A stretch of 64,000 nucleotides of DNA from Augochlora pura (lineage: Eukaryota; Arthropoda; Insecta; Hymenoptera; Halictidae), in assembly GCF_028453695.1 (NCBI RefSeq), contig NC_135778.1, positions 27,269,214 through 27,333,213 of the forward strand, read 5' to 3'. Positions 60,007-64,000 of this stretch are shown here, one piece after another (the stretch's first letter is position 1; each line of letters starts with the position of its first letter). A model generated the notes under the pieces. The model did not search any database. It saw nothing but the letters and a program-made list of their open reading frames with translations, and was not told the origin of the DNA. Made by a program: the position numbers and the translations under genes.

Positions 60007-60340
60007 AATTTGTTGCAGGGACAATGGCGGACGTGTTTCTGACAGGATCAGAAGCTAAAGAGTATGATAGGGCGAGGGGGAAGAAAATTTGGAATTTTTT
60101 CGCCGCGGGGTGTTGATTCAGCCGACTCTCTTCCACCTCCCCGCGTCTTCTCGGCTCGTTGTCTGTTTCGGCGACCGAACGGCGGCTCTGCGATCAGACC
60201 TCGATGATATTGTCGCCCGGGGGAGTCGAGGCACATGCAACGGGAATTTGTTATACGTCACTGTGCTTCGGCGAACCCTATGCAATCCCGTTTCCAGTCG
60301 ATTGTTTAATTAGTCGGAGCTCGCCGGCGAAATCTTTTGC
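60007..60340 (+). repeat. Diverged segmental duplication, copy 2
   Basis: Counterpart of 58980-59250. Shared blocks include CGATGATATTGTCGCCCGGG (60202 versus 59112), GGCACATGCAACGGGAATTT, TTATACGTC and CAGTCGATTGTTTAATTAGT (about 60296 versus 59208). Spacing between blocks is nearly conserved. Confidence 0.8.
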
Positions 60341-60419
60341 CGAGCGCTTCGCCCCGGGCTCGAAACTCATCGGCGACTGTCTAGGAAATCCACTTAATTT
60401 CTAGCTGGTATCGTTTGTT

Positions 60420-61030
60420 TATAGATGTATATCTAAGAAGTCGATATATGATAATCGTGCGACTTATTTAGCCAAATTGTGAGGGGATGAATATTGATTA
60501 TTCCTCGAACGTTATCAATTTTGCTTCTAGGCTTCTATTATAGGATGAAGATCGCTACTTGTTAGATCGTAGAGCAATTTTTTAGGAGAAAATGAATTAT
60601 ACGACGTAAACGTAAAAGCTTTAAAAATGAGACGAATATGATAAGCGTGCGATTTTTTTAATCAAATTATGAGGGGCTGAATATTGATTATTACTCGAAC
60701 GTTGTCCATTTTGCTTCTAGGGTGATGATCGCTACTTGTCAGATCGTAGATCAATTTTTTAGTATAAAGTGAGTTACACAACATAAAATAAAAACTTCAA
60801 TATTCAATATAAGGTAAATATGGTCGTCGTGCGATTTTTTTTAACCAAATCCTGAAGAGCTGAATATTGATTATTACTCGAACGTTGTCCATTTTACTTC
60901 TATGCTTCTAGAACGACGTTCACTACTTGTCAGATCGTACAGCAATTTTTTAGTAACAAATGAGTTATACTACGTAAAAGTGAAAGCTTCAATCTTCAAA
61001 ATGAGACAAATATGATCGTGATTGAATCGG
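60420..61030 (-). repeat. ~190-bp superfamily array, block 8 (minus)
   Basis: Reverse-complement cores at about 60457, 60647, 60829 and 61015 (spacings about 182-190 bp): AATGAGACGAATATGATAAG, CGTGCGATTTTTTTAATCAA, GCTGAATATTGATTATTACT, CGAACGTTGTCCATTTTGCT. The opposite orientation to blocks 6, 7 and 9. The last monomer is interrupted by the hAT fragment. Confidence 0.85.
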
Positions 61031-61570
61031 TTAGTCTCTTCTTTTTTTTTTCTCATTTTCATTTTTAAAATCATCATAATTATGTAGATACAGCAAGACA
61101 TTTTCTATTTCGGTATGCCTTGCTTCTGTGCGATTTTTCAATGTAATATATAATTCTTCAGATAGTGATATATGCTGTTCTTTTAGCGACTGCAAGATGA
61201 AATTTATTGTCGCATTAGCTGTTAATAAATTGGAATCTCTCCGACATGATACCTCCACAGCCAGTTTAATTAGAAGTAGAGCTGATACAGTTCTAGATAT
61301 TAAGTCGAATTCACTATCAGAAAAGTTAATTTGCATTTTTAAGTTGACAATTGTTTTTTGAATTGGATTTTTCAGTCTCAAAAGTCGCCCATGCGCTTCT
61401 CGCTGCCTCATGAGCAGCGCGGAGATATTTAATACAATTTCCACAAAGACAATTTAAAAATTTTGTAGTAAATACCGCAAACCGGTATTTAAATCTGTGA
61501 ATGCCGGTATTACGAAATTGTGAAATGGTTCGAAATACCGGTATTTGGTATCCCTTTATTGCAATCCCTA
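61031..61570 (-). mobile_element. hAT transposon fragment with 5' terminus
   Basis: Read on the minus strand, the element starts at 61570 with TAGGGATTGCAATAAAGGGA, a hAT-type terminus, followed by repeated ACCGGTATT words (CCGGTAT is common in subterminal hAT repeats). From about 61444 to 61031 the minus frame is open for 137 codons and includes DLISRTVSALLLIKLAVEVS, CRRDSNLLTANATINFILQS and LKNRTEARHTEIENVLLYLH. From memory this resembles the pre-catalytic helical region of hAT (ZBED-like) transposases. No ATG or BED finger precedes it and no C-terminal dimerisation region follows, so it is a deletion derivative. It ends at the ~190-bp repeat. Confidence 0.65.
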
Positions 61571-62945
61571 GTCGTATGGTCTACTATAACCTACTTGTAA
61601 CTAAAACATCATAAAAGGCTATTTGTAACAGAAACTAGTAATACACGATCGTAGTTTCACCTGAACACACCTAAACGGTCTCCTTAAAAGTTCCCTAAAA
61701 GCCGTACGAATACTTCGTGCATCTTTGAACGCAGTCAAATAATGTGCCCCTCGCAACGGCACGAAGTGGAAGTAGGAAGTACGGTCTTCTGAAAATCGTG
61801 TTCGAAACAAAAGTGTCCCTTTCACGGCGGCGCCCGTTCGCCGTATAGCATCGACAGACGGAAAGCCGGCTCTCTCTCTCTCTCTCTCTCTCTCCCAAGA
61901 CTCTGTTCGGTCAGAGCACCGGTTAAATGTGCACAAATAGTTCGGACACACAATCTCGAACAGCTGGCAGCGAAGATTGACCAGCGAATGGCTTGCCGGG
62001 AATGCCGGTTTCGGCAGCCCGGGCACTGGAAATTTCGAAATAGACAAACTCCCTGGACCCCGGGAGAACGGGTTCACCTTTGCCGGGGCGCGCTCGCCGA
62101 GCTATGTCGAAGCTTTCACATCCCTCAGTGTCGATCTTGCGGAGGTTTCCGCGAGCGGGAACGCGAAAAAGGAGCAAGCCGAGCTATCCCCGCCGACATT
62201 TCAATGCAAAAGCATCCTGCCGCAAGGATCCTCGCTGCTTATTTTCCACGGTACGTTCGAACGTTTCTCCATTAGTCTCGAACGTTTCTTCGTTCCGCTC
62301 TCTTTTTCACGTGGAAAATAGCCGTCGAGCGTTCGAAGAAAACCGAGGAAAATTCTCGGGACCCGTGTTCCTCCCGCCGCTGCTCCTGTTCCTAGCGTTT
62401 TCAGCCCCTCTCCCTCCACGCTTTCCCCTCGCGGGTTCCCAATCGCGCGCGGCAACGTGCGTGCGCGTTGCCAACACAACTCCGGCAACCGGGGTCCGAT
62501 TTTCTCGAAACACTCGGCAGCCGTCCCTTCGTAAACGAGTTACGATCGAGCGTGTGCGTCACTTAAAAAAGAATCGATAATTGAATCCCGGAGTGCATAC
62601 TGGCCAGAAGTATTCAACGGTAATCGCGTTACCGGCCGCGCGCGCGCGCGCCTCGCCTCGCCTCGCCTCGCCGCCGCGTTCCGAATGCACGAAAGACAAA
62701 TTTGTTGTAAATGCGGCGCCGCTTTCATGAGCGCGTCCCGCCGAGAATTTTTAACGCGGCCCGACGAATCGCGGCACGCTGCGCGCCACAATGCCCGATT
62801 CAATCCCGGCGGCATTTTTAACATGCTTTGCGGGGACGGGCGCGACGCGTTATTGGTGTCTTCTTTACGCGCGACGTAAGCGCGGAAAGCTTTCGTCGAT
62901 TTATTATGCTCGAGATGTGGTCGATGCTCGAACGATTCCAACTCC
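61571..62945. other. GC-rich unique sequence
   Basis: Contains a (CT)n tract at 61871-61894 and a (CG)n/(CTCGC)n tract at about 62637-62672. Several overlapping frames on both strands. No gene recognised. Confidence 0.45.
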
Positions 62946-63400
62946 ATCGGAAAAAATCGTGTTCGCTTCGGAGCGCGCTCAGTTTGAAGGCTGAAATCTC
63001 TATTTTAACGTAGCATAATTCGTTTTTTCTTTAAAAACTTTGTCTATGATAGAGAGGATAGAAAACATGGCTCTGGAAGACTCGAAACAGTCTACAGCGC
63101 GGCGTTCGCCTAGTAGTCAACATTCAGACCTGTATAATTTCATTCTGAAAAATCGTATCGCGTGATCATATTGCATTGATTTTGAAGGCTGGAGTTTCTA
63201 TTTTAACGCACCATAACTCATTTTCCATTAAAAAAATTCTTCCACAATTCGGCGGATAATTCGTCGTCGTCGAAGGCGTCAGTCAAACTTGACGATGTTC
63301 GACTAGTAGTCAATTTTCAGACTCGCACGGTGTACTTAAAATAAATCGTACGACCATAATATTTGACCCGCTTTGTGGGCTGAAGCGTCTACTTTGATAT
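62946..63400 (+). repeat. ~190-bp superfamily array, block 9 (plus)
   Basis: Cores at about 62952, 63150 and 63343 (spacings about 193-199 bp): GAAAAATCGTATCGCGTGAT, TTTTGAAGGCTGGAGTTTCT, ATTTTAACGCACCATAACTC and GTTCGACTAGTAGTCAATTT between units. Confidence 0.85.
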
Positions 63401-64000
63401 GTGGTTTGTCGCTTCTCTTAAAATTGTCCCGTGACGTGGCGCAAGGGAAATATACTGAAAACGCGTCTTCGAGAAAGTCAGTGCTCTCGAAGGGGTAGCT
63501 CACGCAGTGGCGTAAGCGATTCCGAAAAGAATGCATCCAGCGAACAATTTAGCCGCGACTGAGCTATTAAAGTCGTGGAAAATTCTTCGAGCCGGATCCT
63601 CTCGTTCCGCCGTCGGGAGGCGGTCGGAAACGTTTGGCATTCCGTGACCATATGCAGGAACGTGTGGCAGCGGGAACGATGGGCAAGAGGAAAAGGTCTA
63701 CTCGTTGATACAGCCGTGTTCTAAATGATTACGAATCTGGAGGAATTCGTGGAACGCCGCGATCCGTGCCGGGGCGATGCGGCTCCCTGAGGAGGACCCG
63801 GTCCCTACCCTTTCAAACGCCTTCCAGCCCTTCAGACGCTGCTGGGATGGCTGCTGGAGTGTCTTGAATCCTATAAAGCCCCTCTGGGAGATCCTGCTAC
63901 CTAGCAGCCTGCATTCTGGCAGACGTACAGCTGCATGTACGTCTCTTGCGTCGCTCGTGTTAGCCTAAATGATACATCAATGGATCCCGGGATCAACAGA
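63401..64000. other. Unique sequence to window end
   Basis: Mixed-GC single-copy text. A minus-strand frame through about 63560-63690 reads CHTFLHMVTECQTF, loosely like the terminal zinc knuckle of a non-LTR retrotransposon, but the surrounding frame is broken and the match is too weak to call. Confidence 0.35.

Noticed and set aside
61031..61444. Host gene with a 137-codon frame
   Set aside because: No ATG at the 5' end, and the adjacent hAT-type terminus and hAT-like residues fit a transposon relic better.
63560..63960. Possible 3' end of a non-LTR retrotransposon (minus strand)
   Set aside because: The C-x-H-x-C-like pattern is weak, adjacent frames are interrupted and no RT sequence adjoins.

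Overview
The window is eukaryotic nuclear DNA, most likely from a hymenopteran insect, perhaps a bee. The signs are intron-scale noncoding sequence with a canonical GT-AG exon, sharp alternation of CpG-rich islands and very AT-rich blocks, and remnants of insect-type mariner, hAT, TTAA-targeting (piggyBac-like), LTR and R1-like non-LTR elements. No operon, tRNA, rRNA or complete protein-coding gene could be recognised. The order assignment is inference.

Only one stretch is convincingly coding: a 139-nt internal exon on the + strand at 25135-25273. It has good splice sites and encodes a Cys/Trp/Gly-rich segment resembling an uncharacterised arthropod secreted or membrane protein family. Most of the window is probably intron or intergenic space around that gene; no other exon of it was recognised. 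Two further + strand candidates are much weaker: a signal-peptide-like start exon or small ORF at 35864-35977 and a possible 51-nt exon at 39426-39476.

The rest is a patchwork of repeats. Degenerate minisatellites with unrelated units of 19 to about 92 bp occupy at least 17 blocks (for example 2.5-3.4, 29.8-30.6, 43.5-44.3 and 54.6-55.0 kb). A separate repeat superfamily with a period near 190 bp and a shared core (A-run + TCGTA, spacer, CATTTNAAAG, then a TCTACTTT-like end) occurs in arrays at about 9.2-12.6, 13.0-14.5, 15.3-16.1, 17.6-18.5, 56.3-57.1, 58.3-58.9, 60.4-61.0 and 63.0-63.4 kb. The arrays lie in both orientations, and some carry both orientations of the core.

Recognisable mobile elements include a Tc1/mariner-type palindromic MITE (16652-16771), a decayed irritans-like mariner (about 20607-20965), a solo LTR (21610-22042), three short elements with terminal inverted repeats flanked by TTAA (24174-24404, 47188-47422, 47455-47697), a larger TTAA-flanked element carrying a tRNA-like Pol III cassette (26364-27192) with a fold-back relative at 45423-46126, an R1-like reverse transcriptase fragment (49372-50137, minus) and a hAT fragment (61031-61570, minus). 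Twelve homopolymeric G or C tracts of 11-25 nt are scattered through the window. The strongest novelty candidates are the ~190-bp superfamily and the TTAA fold-back element with its tRNA-like module. Neither has been checked against a database.
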